Below, one piece after another: positions 1 to 5,362 of a stretch of DNA of 7,259 bases (the stretch's first letter is position 1; every line of letters starts with the position of its first letter). The DNA comes from a candidate division TA06 bacterium (GTDB lineage Bacteria > Hydrothermota > DG-26 > E44-bin18 > JADFOU01): contig JADFOU010000103.1 of NCBI GenBank assembly GCA_022562655.1, positions 1 through 7,259 of the forward strand, given 5' to 3'. Made by a program: the position numbers and the translations under genes. The notes beneath the pieces were generated by a model. It was not told the DNA's origin, did not search any database, and worked only from the letters and a program-made list of their open reading frames with translations.

Positions 1-53
1 TGTTGGTAAAAATTGGGTCTCACAAACTCCATCAATAAAAAGTTCTAAAAAAA

Positions 54-719
54 ATGAAATGGAGAATTGAGAAAGGAGGCATTTCCTTCATTGGGGGTGG
101 AGGTCTCCTCTTTCTAATCATGGGGGGGATCTATCTTTCCCATCCCACCCCCCCATTCTTGATCATCACTGCTCTATCTCTCTTTCTGGTCTTCTTTATG
201 GTTTTCTTTTTTAGAGACCCCCTCCGAACGATCAAAGAGAGAGAAGGGGAAATTTTAGCTCCGGCAGATGGTCAGATCGTGGAGATCGAAGAAGTCTTTG
301 AGGAGGAGTTCCTCAAGGAAAAGGGAAAGAAGGTCGCCATCTTTCTCCATCTTTTTGATCCCCATATCAATCGCTCCCCTGTGGAAGGGGAGGTGAAATG
401 GGTTTGCTATCGGCGAGGGAAGTTCCACCCCGCCTTTCTCAAGAAAGCCTCGAAGGAGAATGAGCGGAACTGCATAGGGATTGAAACTCCATCCTATAAG
501 GTTCTTGTAAAACAGATTGCCGGTACGATTGCCAGACGGGTAGTCTCCTATGTGGAAGAAGGTCAAATCTTAAAAAAGGGTGAAAAGATTGGATTGATCC
601 GATTCGGCTCCCGGGTTGAACTCTTCTTACCAGAGGACGTCCAACTACGGGTGAGGAGAGGGGATCGGGTGAAAGCAGGGCTAACCGTAATCGGAGAAAT
701 AAGAATCAATTCAAAATGA
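54..719 (+). CDS. psd: Phosphatidylserine decarboxylase proenzyme, short archaeal-type
   Basis: Membrane-associated, pyruvoyl-dependent enzyme that decarboxylates phosphatidylserine to phosphatidylethanolamine. The 221-residue protein is the short form of the family. Hydrophobic segments at about residues 11-29 and 34-53 anchor it. The catalytic domain shows PADG (Asp72), the conserved HINRSP (His104) and RFGSRVE, where self-cleavage is expected between Gly185 and Ser186, turning Ser186 into the pyruvoyl group of the small alpha chain; Asp72, His104 and Ser186 fit the known catalytic triad. The ATG at 54 gives the expected N-terminus (basic residues, KGGISFI, then membrane segment). A perfect AAGGAGG at 73-79 lies inside the gene with no ATG or GTG properly spaced after it, so I treat it as chance. 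No clear ribosome site or promoter is visible in 1-53. It is followed 31 bp later by pssA, which supplies its substrate. Family identity is firm. Confidence 0.94.
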   Translation: MKWRIEKGGISFIGGGGLLFLIMGGIYLSHPTPPFLIITALSLFLVFFMVFFFRDPLRTIKEREGEILAPADGQIVEIEEVFEEEFLKEKGKKVAIFLHLFDPHINRSPVEGEVKWVCYRRGKFHPAFLKKASKENERNCIGIETPSYKVLVKQIAGTIARRVVSYVEEGQILKKGEKIGLIRFGSRVELFLPEDVQLRVRRGDRVKAGLTVIGEIRINSK

Positions 720-750
720 AAAATTGTCAATTTAAAATGCTAATTGCTAA
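703..750. repeat. AT-rich repeat-like junction between psd and pssA
   Basis: The end of psd and the whole 31-bp gap consist of short AATT, AAAATG and AATTG words (for example CAATTCAAAATGAAAAATTG at 708-727). The psd stop codon and its last residues (about INSK) fall inside this stretch. Similar AATT-rich phrases recur near 4360-4385 and 6012-6030. It looks like low-complexity intergenic filler of the kind dispersed in some uncultivated genomes. No function can be assigned. Confidence 0.4.
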
Positions 751-1485
751 ATGAAACGAATACTTCCAAGCCTCTTTACGCTTCTGGGTTTTCTTGCGGG
801 TCTCTTTGCCATTCTCAGTCTAGTAAAGGGAGACTCCTCTCTCAATTTTCTCCTGGCATCGAAACTTATACTGATCGCTGTTCTCTTTGATTCTCTGGAT
901 GGGTACACAGCTCGACATCTTCAGACAAGCTCCAAATTTGGAATTCAACTGGATGCCTTGACCGACCTCGTCACCTGTGGAATTGCTCCCTCTCTCCTCA
1001 TCTTTCAGATCACAAGGGAAACTTTTCCCGATTGGGGATTCCTGACAGCGGTTCTCCTGCCCCTTTTAGGAACGATCCGTTTGGCTCAGTCTTTAGCCAA
1101 ACAGAGAAACCAAGGGGAAAGAATCTTTCGGGGTCTTCCCCTTCCCGTAGTCGGAACGGCGATCTCCCTTATCGTCCTCTTTTCCGGTGGGATGCCAATC
1201 GCATCTCCCTGGCTCCTCTTTTCGGTGAACATAATGGCACTTCTGATGATTACAAATCTGCGCTATCCTAAACTCATATACAGAAAAGGGATTGGGGCGC
1301 CCGTCTATTTTGTCTTACTCTCTCTTCTTTTTTTGACAGACCAACCCCTTCAGGTTCTCTCAGGCCTTCTCCTCTCTCTCGGAGGATTTTATATCCTCAT
1401 GGGCTTTCCTCTCACTTATCGCTTCTATCGGAGGAATAAAAAGATGGAGTTGGAGATCCTCACGACCCCTGAGAAACCTCATTGA
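751..1485 (+). CDS. pssA: CDP-diacylglycerol-serine O-phosphatidyltransferase (phosphatidylserine synthase)
   Basis: Integral membrane enzyme joining L-serine to CDP-diacylglycerol to give phosphatidylserine and CMP. The CDP-alcohol phosphatidyltransferase signature DG-x2-AR-x8-G-x3-D-x3-D is complete: Asp50, Gly51, Ala54, Arg55, Gly64, Asp68, Asp72; the aspartates bind the divalent metal and act in catalysis. FRGLPLPVVG at residues 126-135 is typical of the PssA branch rather than PgsA. Several hydrophobic segments follow (roughly 5-24, 33-49, 75-87, 97-113, 133-146, 153-168, 183-196, 203-222), ending in a basic tail (YRFYRRNKK). The length of 244 residues is normal. No Shine-Dalgarno sequence precedes the ATG; the preceding bases are AT-rich repeat-like DNA. 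The gene sits directly after psd, so the two steps of phosphatidylethanolamine synthesis are probably co-transcribed. Confidence 0.94.
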   Translation: MKRILPSLFTLLGFLAGLFAILSLVKGDSSLNFLLASKLILIAVLFDSLDGYTARHLQTSSKFGIQLDALTDLVTCGIAPSLLIFQITRETFPDWGFLTAVLLPLLGTIRLAQSLAKQRNQGERIFRGLPLPVVGTAISLIVLFSGGMPIASPWLLFSVNIMALLMITNLRYPKLIYRKGIGAPVYFVLLSLLFLTDQPLQVLSGLLLSLGGFYILMGFPLTYRFYRRNKKMELEILTTPEKPH

Positions 1486-1489
1486 CATT

Positions 1490-1494
1490 GGGAG
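1490..1494 (+). promoter_or_regulatory. Ribosome binding site deciding the AAA+ start
   Basis: GGGAG lies 8 bases before the ATG at 1503. An upstream in-frame TTG at 1482 would overlap the pssA stop and lacks such a site, so the ATG is preferred. Confidence 0.6.
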
Positions 1495-1502
1495 CGAAAA
1501 AA

Positions 1503-3029
1503 ATGAACCAGGCAAGAACCATTGGTGAGTTGAAGAAAAGGGAGTATAGGAACTTCTCCGTAAAGGAGGAGATGCGTCGGAACCTCATTCGAATGCGAAA
1601 GAAAGGAGAGGAGCTTTTTCCTGGTATCATCGGCTACGATCGGACGGTAACACCGGCATTGGAAAATGCGATTCTCTCCAAACATGATTTCATCCTTTTG
1701 GGACTCCGGGGTCAGGCGAAGTCCCGAATCCTCAGGGAACTCATCCGCTTTCTGGACAAAGAAATCCCTGTCATTGTGGGTTGTCCCATCAATGACAATC
1801 CCATTCATCCTGTCTGCGTTCCCTGTAAGGAATTGATTGCGGAAAAGGGGGATAAGGTAGAGATCGAGTGGCTTCCCCGGGAACGCCGTTATGGAGAGAA
1901 ACTGGCAACACCGGATGTCACCATGGCTGACCTAATCGGAGATATAGATCCAGTCAAGGCTGCCTCGGAGCGAATCGCCCTTTCCGATGAGCGTGTAATC
2001 AACTACGGAATTATCCCGAGATCGAACCGGGGGATCTTTGCCATAAATGAACTCCCTGATCTCCCCCCCAGGATTCAGGTAGGACTCCTCAATATTCTAC
2101 AGGAGTCGGATGTCCAGATTCGGAGTTTCACCGTTCGTCTTCCCTTAGACCTCCTGATCGTCTTTACGGCAAACCCAGAGGACTATACCAATCGGGGGAA
2201 TATCATCACCCCTCTCAAGGATCGCTTAGATGCCCAGATTATGACCCATTATCCCAAGACCCTTGAAGATGCGAAGAAGATTACCGATCAGGAAGCCTGG
2301 ACGAAAAGGGACGGCGGTGCCCAACTCATCATCCCTGAGTATATTCAGGAGATCGTGGAGAGGATTGCCTTTGAAGCCCGGAAGAGCGATTATGTGGATC
2401 AATCTTCCGGAATTAGTGCCAGGGTCTCTATCAGTGCCCTTGAAAGCCTCTACTCCAATCTGGAGCGGAGAGCCATCGTCACTGGAGAGGAGAAGGTATG
2501 TGCACGGATTGTAGACCTCCAGGCAACTATTCCAGCCGTCACCGGAAAGATCGAACTGGTCTATGAAGGGGAGCAGGAAGGGGCCTTTCGGGTGGGAAAG
2601 TTTCTGATAGGAAGAGCCTTGAAGGAGGTCTTCTCCAACTATTTTCCTGACCCTCACCGTGAAATCCGCACCCCCAAGGTTTCGCCTACCGAATCAAAAA
2701 AGTCGCCCCAAGGAGAAGAGCGATCCGTCTATAAACCTATTGTTGACTGGTTCTCCAAAAGGAATCGGGTTCAGATCTCCGATGAGATGCCTTTCAAAGA
2801 GTATGCTGAGATCCTTCAAAAGGTAGACGGGCTCAAGGAGATCACCACCCAATTCCTCCCGGTGAAAGGGAAAGAGGAACTTGCCACGGCTATGGAGTTC
2901 ACCCTGGAAGGCCTTTGCCAGAACTCCATTCTTGCCAAAGAGGATGTGGAAGACAAGACCTCCTATCGGGACATGCTGATGACGATGCTGGGAGGGATGA
3001 AGGAGAAGGAGAGTTTTTTCGAGGATTAA
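1503..3029 (+). CDS. ChlI/MoxR-like AAA+ ATPase (magnesium chelatase subunit I family)
   Basis: Cytoplasmic AAA+ ATPase of 508 residues, expected to form a ring and work with the VWA protein encoded next. Walker A is GLRGQAKS (67-74). A Cys-rich insert has Cys94, Cys105 and Cys108 (CPINDN..VCVPC), a possible metal site. The conserved block LPRERRYGEKLATPDVTMAD precedes Walker B, which reads IFAINE (178-183) with Asn182 where most AAA+ proteins have Asp; I recall this Asn as usual for this subfamily. Sensor 1 is FTAN (221-224), the arginine finger is probably Arg241 in TPLKDR, and sensor 2 is probably Arg307 in SGISAR. Residues about 385-508 form a charged, mainly helical tail. The start is 17 bp after pssA, so it may be transcribed with the lipid genes. 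No ChlH-like large subunit is present and the partner lacks an AAA domain, so true magnesium chelatase in chlorophyll synthesis is unlikely. Family is firm, client unknown. Confidence 0.9.
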   Translation: MNQARTIGELKKREYRNFSVKEEMRRNLIRMRKKGEELFPGIIGYDRTVTPALENAILSKHDFILLGLRGQAKSRILRELIRFLDKEIPVIVGCPINDNPIHPVCVPCKELIAEKGDKVEIEWLPRERRYGEKLATPDVTMADLIGDIDPVKAASERIALSDERVINYGIIPRSNRGIFAINELPDLPPRIQVGLLNILQESDVQIRSFTVRLPLDLLIVFTANPEDYTNRGNIITPLKDRLDAQIMTHYPKTLEDAKKITDQEAWTKRDGGAQLIIPEYIQEIVERIAFEARKSDYVDQSSGISARVSISALESLYSNLERRAIVTGEEKVCARIVDLQATIPAVTGKIELVYEGEQEGAFRVGKFLIGRALKEVFSNYFPDPHREIRTPKVSPTESKKSPQGEERSVYKPIVDWFSKRNRVQISDEMPFKEYAEILQKVDGLKEITTQFLPVKGKEELATAMEFTLEGLCQNSILAKEDVEDKTSYRDMLMTMLGGMKEKESFFED

Positions 3030-3086
3030 TTAAAGTACCGCAATATCCAATTAGCCAGTGCCACTCTGAAACAAGCCTGTCCTGCC

Positions 3087-3107
3087 TGCCCGCCCGTGGG
3101 TAGGGCA
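3087..3107. repeat. GC-rich palindrome between the AAA+ and VWA genes
   Basis: TGCCC (3087-3091) pairs with GGGCA (3103-3107), and CCC (3093-3095) with GGG (3098-3100), leaving a two-base loop. No T-run follows on either strand, so it is not a standard intrinsic terminator. It lies in the 236-bp gap 3030-3265, of which 3030-3170 otherwise shows no coding potential I trust. It may be a dispersed REP-like element or may reduce read-through. Confidence 0.5.
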
Positions 3108-3196
3108 AAGGGAGAATCGGGCTCGGGGCGTCAGACCTGGGTTCAGGGCCAAATAATTCTCAACGATCAAAATTCTAAACATGAATCACTCTGATT

Positions 3197-3225
3197 TTCA
3201 ACCTGTGAAAAAATTTAGTGATAAT
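3197..3225 (+). promoter_or_regulatory. Possible sigma-70-type promoter for the VWA gene
   Basis: TTCAAC (3197-3202) and GATAAT (3220-3225) are 17 bases apart. The -10 matches the consensus at five of six positions, the -35 at only three. It would start transcription about 34 bases before the ATG at 3266. AT-rich DNA makes chance matches likely, and the -10 overlaps the tandem repeat at 3222-3245. Confidence 0.35.
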
Positions 3226-3245
3226 CTCGTGAAATCTTGTGGTTA
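3222..3245 (+). repeat. Short tandem motif AATCTnGTG, copy upstream of the VWA gene
   Basis: Two near-identical units, AATCTCGTGA and AATCTTGTGG, lie side by side and end in GTGGTTA, 20 bases before the VWA start codon. The same two-unit arrangement recurs before the methyltransferase gene at 4465-4489. From memory such phrases are frequent intergenic repeats in uncultivated bacteria; no function is known to me. Confidence 0.5.
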
Positions 3246-3265
3246 CAAGAATTTAGGATAGAGAG

Positions 3266-4354
3266 ATGAGACTCGAATACTTCGAGTGGGATGAGAACCT
3301 CCTTCAGAGGCTTCTCCAGTTCAAGACCCTGATGAATCTTTTCAATTATCTCCTCGTCCGATCCGGTGGAGATGTGAAACGGGCTTTTCAATGGATGGAG
3401 GAGTTGCAGGCGCAGGGGATTCTTCCTGAAGAGTTCGATCTCAAAGCCTTTAGGGAGCAGCTGGAGAAGGAGGCCTTTGTGGAACGGGTGGCTGGAATGC
3501 CAAAACTGACCCCCAAAGGGAGGAAACGGATTCGCCAGGATTCCCTCAATGAGATTTTTTCCTCCCTGAAAAAATCCGGTGCCGGGAACCATCCCACCCC
3601 TGCCACAGGCGTGGGAGGAGAGAAACTTCCGGAGACCCGTCCCTATCAGTTCGGGGACGAGCCCTCTATGATTGATTACAATCGGTCCATCCACAACGCC
3701 ATCATCCGGGAGGGGATAGAGCGGATCCGGATGAGTCAGGAGGATTTAGAGGTTCACGATACCGAGCATATGGCGACGTGTGCTACGGTTCTCCTCTTGG
3801 ATGTGAGCCACAGCATGGTCCTCTATGGGGAGGATCGGATCACCCCTGCCAAGCAGGTTGCCATGGCCCTTTCGGAGTTGATCCAGACGCAGTATCCAAA
3901 AGATGACCTCCATGTGGCGATCTTCGGGGACGATGCAAAGGAGGTGAAGGTGAAAGACATCATGAAGGTTCAGGCGGGCCCCTATTACACGAATACCGCT
4001 GCTGCCCTCCGCCTTGCCCGGCAGATCTTGGATCGGAAGAAGGGGATCAATAAACAGGTCTTCATGATTACCGATGGGAAATGTTCCGCCATCTTCGAAG
4101 GGGGCAAAATCTATCGGAACGCCTGGGGTCTCGATCCCAAAATTGTCAGCAAGACCCTCCGGGAGGCAGCCCTCTGCCGGAAGAAGAAGATTCCCATCAC
4201 TACCTTTATGGTTGCCGATGACCCTTATCTGGTCAAGTTTGTGGAGAAACTCACCAAAGTGAACCAAGGACGAGCCTACTACACCCCATCTGGAGCCCTG
4301 GGTTCCTTTCTCTTTGTAGACTACATCCGAAATCGAAGGAAAAACCTCCACTGA
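3266..4354 (+). CDS. VWA-domain protein with complete MIDAS, partner of the AAA+ ATPase
   Basis: Soluble protein of 362 residues. Residues 1-125 are mostly helical and charged, with no recognised fold. The C-terminal VWA domain (about 172-355) holds the metal-ion-dependent adhesion site: DVSHS (Asp179, Ser181, Ser183), Thr244 in YTNTAAA, and Asp270 in MITDG. Such domains bind Mg2+ and a carboxylate of a partner protein. The order AAA+ then VWA follows ChlI/ChlD and MoxR/VWA pairs, where the VWA protein connects the ATPase ring to a client, often for metal insertion or complex assembly. Here the VWA protein lacks its own AAA module, unlike ChlD. AGGA at 3255-3258 is 7 bases before the ATG. A 236-bp gap separates it from the ATPase gene, so it may also have its own promoter. 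A terminator follows at 4422-4448. Domain assignment is sure; the client is not. Confidence 0.9.
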   Translation: MRLEYFEWDENLLQRLLQFKTLMNLFNYLLVRSGGDVKRAFQWMEELQAQGILPEEFDLKAFREQLEKEAFVERVAGMPKLTPKGRKRIRQDSLNEIFSSLKKSGAGNHPTPATGVGGEKLPETRPYQFGDEPSMIDYNRSIHNAIIREGIERIRMSQEDLEVHDTEHMATCATVLLLDVSHSMVLYGEDRITPAKQVAMALSELIQTQYPKDDLHVAIFGDDAKEVKVKDIMKVQAGPYYTNTAAALRLARQILDRKKGINKQVFMITDGKCSAIFEGGKIYRNAWGLDPKIVSKTLREAALCRKKKIPITTFMVADDPYLVKFVEKLTKVNQGRAYYTPSGALGSFLFVDYIRNRRKNLH

Positions 4355-4416
4355 TACTGCAAATTCCAATTCTCAAATTTCAAGTACCCAATAAGGACCC
4401 ATTACCGAAAATCGAA

Positions 4417-4448
4417 TGTAGGGGCGGACCCACGTCTCCGCCCTTTTT
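4417..4448 (+). terminator. Intrinsic terminator after the VWA gene, within repeat copy A
   Basis: GGGCGGA (4422-4428) pairs perfectly with TCCGCCC (4437-4443) around an 8-base loop and is followed by TTTTT (4444-4448). It begins TGTAGGGG (4417-4424), the same lead-in as the repeat copies at 4620, 4662 and 5273, so it appears to be a member of that family acting as a terminator. Confidence 0.85.
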
Positions 4449-4464
4449 GTTTCTTTATAGAGAA

Positions 4465-4489
4465 TAATCTGGTGCTAAACTCGTGGTTA
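4465..4489 (+). repeat. Short tandem motif, copy abutting the methyltransferase start
   Basis: AATCTGGTGCT followed by AAACTCGTGGTTA matches the copy at 3222-3245 with a few substitutions and one extra base. Its last base is the A of the ATG at 4489, and its GTG at 4483 is an alternative in-frame start codon. No Shine-Dalgarno sequence is visible here. Confidence 0.5.
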
Positions 4490-5277
4490 TGAAAACTCCT
4501 ATAAAAGTCGCCGAAACCTGGGATCTGGCTTACCAGGTCAGGGACATCCCCTGGCACAGCGAACACCCACCTCGAGAACTCATGCGAGTTTTAAAGGAGG
4601 GAGGATTTAAAAGTTTTACTGTAGGGGTCCCGCCAAGGCGGGATGTCCGCCCAACAAAAAATGTAGGGTTGCCCCGCCGTAGGCGGGCCCGACCTCAAAA
4701 GTTAAAAGTCCTAGATGTAGGCTGTGGACTGGGGTCCTCCACAATTACCCTTGCCAAAGCTGGCTTCGACGTCATAGGGATTGACATCTCCAAGACCGCC
4801 ATTGAAGAAGCAAGACATCGTTTAAGAGAAATCGGAATTAAACACGATTATAATCAACTCCTCAATCCTCGTTCCGCACTCCGGACTGTACAAACCTCAT
4901 TCCGCACTCCAAAATCCGCAATCCGCACTGGAAGAATTCGTTTCGAAGTCCGGGATGTCTTCGACCTTCGTCCTTATTATGACAAGTTCGATCTCGTCAT
5001 TGACCTCGGCTGCCTCCACTGTTTTGATGGCAAATGGCGAAAGGCATACCTAAAAGAAATCCACCGGGTACTGAAATCCGATGGACTTTACTGGGTCATG
5101 ACCTTTGGTCGAAAAGCCCCTGACTACGGACCCTACCGCTATTCCCAAAAAGAAATGAGGGAACTCACGAGTCCCCTCTTCAAAACCCTCTTCATTCGAA
5201 ACGCCGATTGGTCAAGACTCTATCAAAGAAGACCCTCAGAAATCAAATCGGTGAGTTGTCTCATGAAAAAAATGTAG
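4489..5277 (+). CDS. Class I SAM-dependent methyltransferase with two in-frame repeat insertions
   Basis: Cytoplasmic methyltransferase of 262 residues, substrate unknown. The N-terminus (ETWDLAYQVRDIPWHSEHPP) resembles small-molecule methyltransferases that begin with a W-x-x-x-Y...PW motif. SAM-binding motif I is VLDVGCGLG (74-82), followed by Asp99 in GIDIS for the ribose; FDLVIDLGCLHCF (167-179) and the HRVLKSDGLYWVMTFG stretch are motifs IV-VI. Two stretches look foreign: about residues 46-71, rich in Pro and Arg (GVPPRRDVRP and GLPRRRRARP), encoded by two palindromic elements, and about 126-149 (RSALRTVQTSF, RTPKSAIRTG), encoded by TTCCGCACTCC-type units. Both lie between core elements, so the fold could tolerate them as loops. 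Without them the protein would be near 210 residues, a usual length. The ATG at 4489 and a GTG at 4483 are both possible starts. The TAG stop is in repeat copy D. No operon partner is evident. Confidence 0.85.
   Translation: MKTPIKVAETWDLAYQVRDIPWHSEHPPRELMRVLKEGGFKSFTVGVPPRRDVRPTKNVGLPRRRRARPQKLKVLDVGCGLGSSTITLAKAGFDVIGIDISKTAIEEARHRLREIGIKHDYNQLLNPRSALRTVQTSFRTPKSAIRTGRIRFEVRDVFDLRPYYDKFDLVIDLGCLHCFDGKWRKAYLKEIHRVLKSDGLYWVMTFGRKAPDYGPYRYSQKEMRELTSPLFKTLFIRNADWSRLYQRRPSEIKSVSCLMKKM
4620..4694. repeat. Tandem palindromic repeat copies B and C inside the methyltransferase gene
   Basis: Copy B starts TGTAGGGGTCCCGCC at 4620; CCCGCC (4629-4634) pairs with GGCGGG (4637-4642), followed by ATGTCCGCCC. 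Copy C starts TGTAGGGTTGCC at 4662; CCCGCC (4673-4678) pairs with GGCGGG (4682-4687). An A-rich spacer joins them. Both are read in the same phase (GTA GGG gives Val-Gly), contain no stop in the gene frame, and add roughly 26 codons just before SAM motif I. Confidence 0.8.
4863..4930. repeat. TTCCGCACTCC-type repeat block inside the methyltransferase gene
   Basis: Units are GTTCCGCACTCC (4871-4882), ATTCCGCACTCC (4899-4910), then AATCCGCAATCCGCACT (4913-4929). The first two are 28 bases apart. The block is translated in frame as a Ser/Arg/Thr-rich loop between the SAM-binding half and the FEVRDVFDL strand. The related phrase AATCCGCAATCCGC is, from memory, a common intergenic repeat in uncultivated bacterial genomes. 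Confidence 0.7.
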
Positions 5278-5319
5278 GAGTCCCGCCATCGTCCGATTCG
5301 GGCAGCGGGATGTCTGCCC
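5273..5319. repeat. Palindromic repeat copy D, supplying the methyltransferase stop codon
   Basis: Begins TGTAGGAGTCCCGCC at 5273; its TAG (5275-5277) is the stop codon. TCCCGC (5281-5286) pairs with GCGGGA (5305-5310), with an inner CCGA/TCGG pairing at 5293-5301, and it ends ATGTCTGCCC like copy B's ATGTCCGCCC. Here the element is read in a different phase from B and C, which is why it terminates the frame. Confidence 0.75.
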
Positions 5320-5329
5320 TTTCTTTTTT
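5300..5329 (+). terminator. Intrinsic terminator of the methyltransferase gene
   Basis: GGGCAG (5300-5305) pairs perfectly with CTGCCC (5314-5319) around an 8-base loop, followed by TTTCTTTTTT (5320-5329). It is built from the 3' half of repeat copy D, as the terminator at 4422-4448 is built from copy A. It competes with the TCCCGC/GCGGGA pairing of the same element. Confidence 0.8.
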
Positions 5330-5337
5330 AGGTGGCT

Positions 5338-5350
5338 GCCCGATTCGGGC
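5338..5350. repeat. Short perfect palindrome in the convergent gap
   Basis: GCCCGA (5338-5343), one base, then TCGGGC (5345-5350). The 11 bases CCGATTCGGGC at 5340-5350 also occur at 5293-5303 in copy D, so this is probably a partial second copy of that insert. No T-run follows on the minus strand, so termination of the minus-strand gene is not supported by it. Confidence 0.55.
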
Positions 5351-5362
5351 GTATTCCATTTC

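Noticed and set aside
73..79. Perfect AAGGAGG inside the start of psd, hinting at a later start codon
   Set aside because: No ATG, GTG or TTG lies at a proper distance in frame, and the residues before it match the usual N-terminus of the family.
1482..1502. TTG start for the AAA+ gene overlapping the pssA stop
   Set aside because: The ATG at 1503 has GGGAG at 8 bases and needs no overlap.
2226..2657. Minus-strand open frame opposite the AAA+ gene
   Set aside because: It is a shadow of the strongly conserved plus-strand gene, with no ribosome site or recognisable motif.
3150..3172. GGGTTC-like stretch resembling a tRNA T-loop
   Set aside because: No acceptor stem, anticodon arm or proper T-stem can be built around it.
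4870..4930. CRISPR-like array from the repeated TTCCGCACTCC units
   Set aside because: Units are too short and degenerate, spacing is irregular, and the block is in an open reading frame.
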